Below, piece after piece: positions 62,666-64,000 of a DNA stretch of 64,000 nucleotides. Where the stretch lies: the NCBI GenBank assembly GCA_035041965.1, contig JAPYMA010000804.1:62001-126000 (forward strand). Reading direction: 5' to 3'. Position numbers and translations under genes: made by a program. Source of the DNA: Anisakis pegreffii. Taxonomy: Eukaryota > Nematoda > Chromadorea > Rhabditida > Anisakidae. Each line of letters opens with the position of its first letter. Position 1 is the stretch's first letter. The notes under the pieces are model-generated. The model was given only the letters and a program-made list of their open reading frames with translations, ran no database searches and was not told where the DNA came from.

Positions 62666-64000
62666 ATGTTACCGCCTATGCCACCGGTTTCTGGCTCGTT
62701 CGTTGGTGCTGGTCAGCAACAGGAACAACAATCGGCAAATGTAAATTATGGTGGCAATCCGGGCGTGATGCTTCAACCACCAAACGGGCAACCACCATTT
62801 CAACAGCAACAGTTCCCTGGTAATGACTTTCATTAGATATAAATAAACATTATTGTTGTATCATTGCAGTTATCATTATTCTTCTCGTTACTACTAATGT
62901 TGTTAGTGTTATTGTCCATCGTTATTTCGAGAATGTTTTTGAAATTTCTAGTTGAACCATCGAAGCAATTTATGCCAATACCGTCACAAATGAGCGGCGT
63001 AGCTCCTATCAGTCAAATGCCGAATGGACATCCACGTCAGGTACTAACTAAACCTAACTTGACTGTCATTACAGTTAATAGTGTTATTGCTATGGTTATG
63101 ATCAATTATCACATCATTTTGTTGATTTCATCGTATTATCACAAGATTTGCAGTGATTTAGATTTAGATGGAAAAAGGCTTTAATTGAGACACCATTTCG
63201 GAACTGTGATGTAAAAATCACAAGATGCTGTTAATATTTGTGTTGATATTACACGGATCTTATGGTTTTCACTATAAAATTGCCAGTGTTGTGTTCTTGT
63301 CAAACTCGTATCTTGATTTTAGGTTGATGATATAGCTAATCACCAGAACAATACAAATAGTTATAGTAATAGTATGACTGGATATGCTCAACAGTTTCAA
63401 TTACCATCAAGCGCCCAACCACAAATGCCAAAAATACCGAATAGTTCGGGTAAGAAATACCTCTTTTTTGGTTTAGATATAATTTTAACGGAATTGACTT
63501 GTGTGGCTATGACTTCGGTGTAAACTCCAGCGTAAAAATTACGTTAGTTCAGCCACCGGATAAGCCACACATTGAATGTGTGTGCCCACAGTAAGTGAGA
63601 TCTCTAAATTGCAATCGGATCACTTTGATTATTATCGACTCTTTGTTTCACCATTTCACCATTAAGTCGTTTGAAAACTGATGAATTATTCTTTTCCCAC
63701 TTCTTTTTTTCGTTTCGGTGAAAACTTTTTGTGTTTTTGTATGACTGAATGAATAATTTTCGTGTGCAACGGTGAAACTTAACTGCTTCAGCAGTACAAT
63801 ATATGGTTCAGCAGCAACCTCAACAACAAAACGGTTTCATACCGACGCCGGGCGCACCTCCTCAGCAAAATCAAATGGTGCCTTCAATACCGACATCAAA
63901 CGCGTTTCCAGGTTGACTTTTTGTTTTGGTATTGATGTCATTCTACTGCAAAAACACCAATAATTTATCCTCGATTGAGTTTTCAGCGCCACCGAGCACA
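62666..64000 (+). CDS. Pro/Gln-rich N-terminus of a gene cut by the right edge, possibly Sec24-like
   Basis: Exons 62666-62819, 62952-63040, 63323-63449, 63792-63911 and 63987-64000 (open) join in phase with good gt/ag sites. The ATG lies 11 bases after a gcattcag acceptor, consistent with trans-splicing. The visible about 168 residues start MLPPMPPVSGSFVGAG and are rich in Pro, Gln, Asn and Ser (QPPFQQQQFP, FIPTPGAPPQQ, NAFPAPPST), with no folded domain yet. COPII Sec24 proteins begin with such sequence, but so do several RNA-binding and transcription proteins, so the family is a guess. The introns hold nothing else I recognise. Confidence 0.8.

Overview
The window is nuclear DNA from an intron-rich, AT-rich animal, most probably a nematode. 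The pointers are: a 147-residue ubiquitin-conjugating enzyme with the UBE2D/LET-70 sequence in four small exons; 3' splice-acceptor-like AG sites 4 to 11 bases upstream of three start codons with no obvious upstream exon, as expected for spliced-leader trans-splicing; short introns; and an orthologue set (Spen/DIN-1, IQSEC, FANCD2, LET-70) typical of nematodes. The species is not determined. Nothing here is bacterial or viral.

Layout. (1) 1-31865, minus strand: one enormous Spen/SHARP/DIN-1 family gene. I joined 45 exons with matching reading phases at every junction, giving about 5390 codons and still open at the left edge. The N-terminus at 31865 carries RRM1; RRM2-4 follow at 25.4-23.9 kb. 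Then come a serine/threonine/asparagine-rich part, a lysine-glutamate rich charged part (about 19-13.4 kb), an acidic 522-codon exon, glutamine-rich exons (8.0-3.96 kb) and an 839-codon exon that runs off the window. The C-terminal SPOC domain expected for the family would lie to the left. (2) 37257-38141, minus: a small three-exon gene for an unidentified basic 212-residue protein. (3) 40074-44543, minus: an IQSEC/BRAG-type Arf exchange factor (IQ motif, Sec7, PH). (4) 46179-54661 or 55178, minus: FANCD2, which in this reading lacks lysine at the usual ubiquitin-acceptor position. (5) 58494-59460, plus: the UBE2D/LET-70 E2. (6) 62666-64000, plus: the proline/glutamine-rich start of a gene cut by the right edge, possibly Sec24-like.

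Between and inside the genes lie many small repeats: a decayed mariner transposase in a spen intron, a pair of hAT-like MITEs with recognisable 8-bp target duplications, a 1.3-kb fold-back element, several compact perfect or near-perfect palindromes, a dispersed repeat in three copies, and four long (TA)n arrays.

The genes do not form a pathway or operon. The clearest oddities are the FANCD2 acceptor-site substitution, the size of Spen, the frequent use of AAG and GAG 3' splice sites in homology-supported junctions, two adjacent long hairpins at 30.1 kb, and an exon bracketed by an exact 29-base duplication of its own end.
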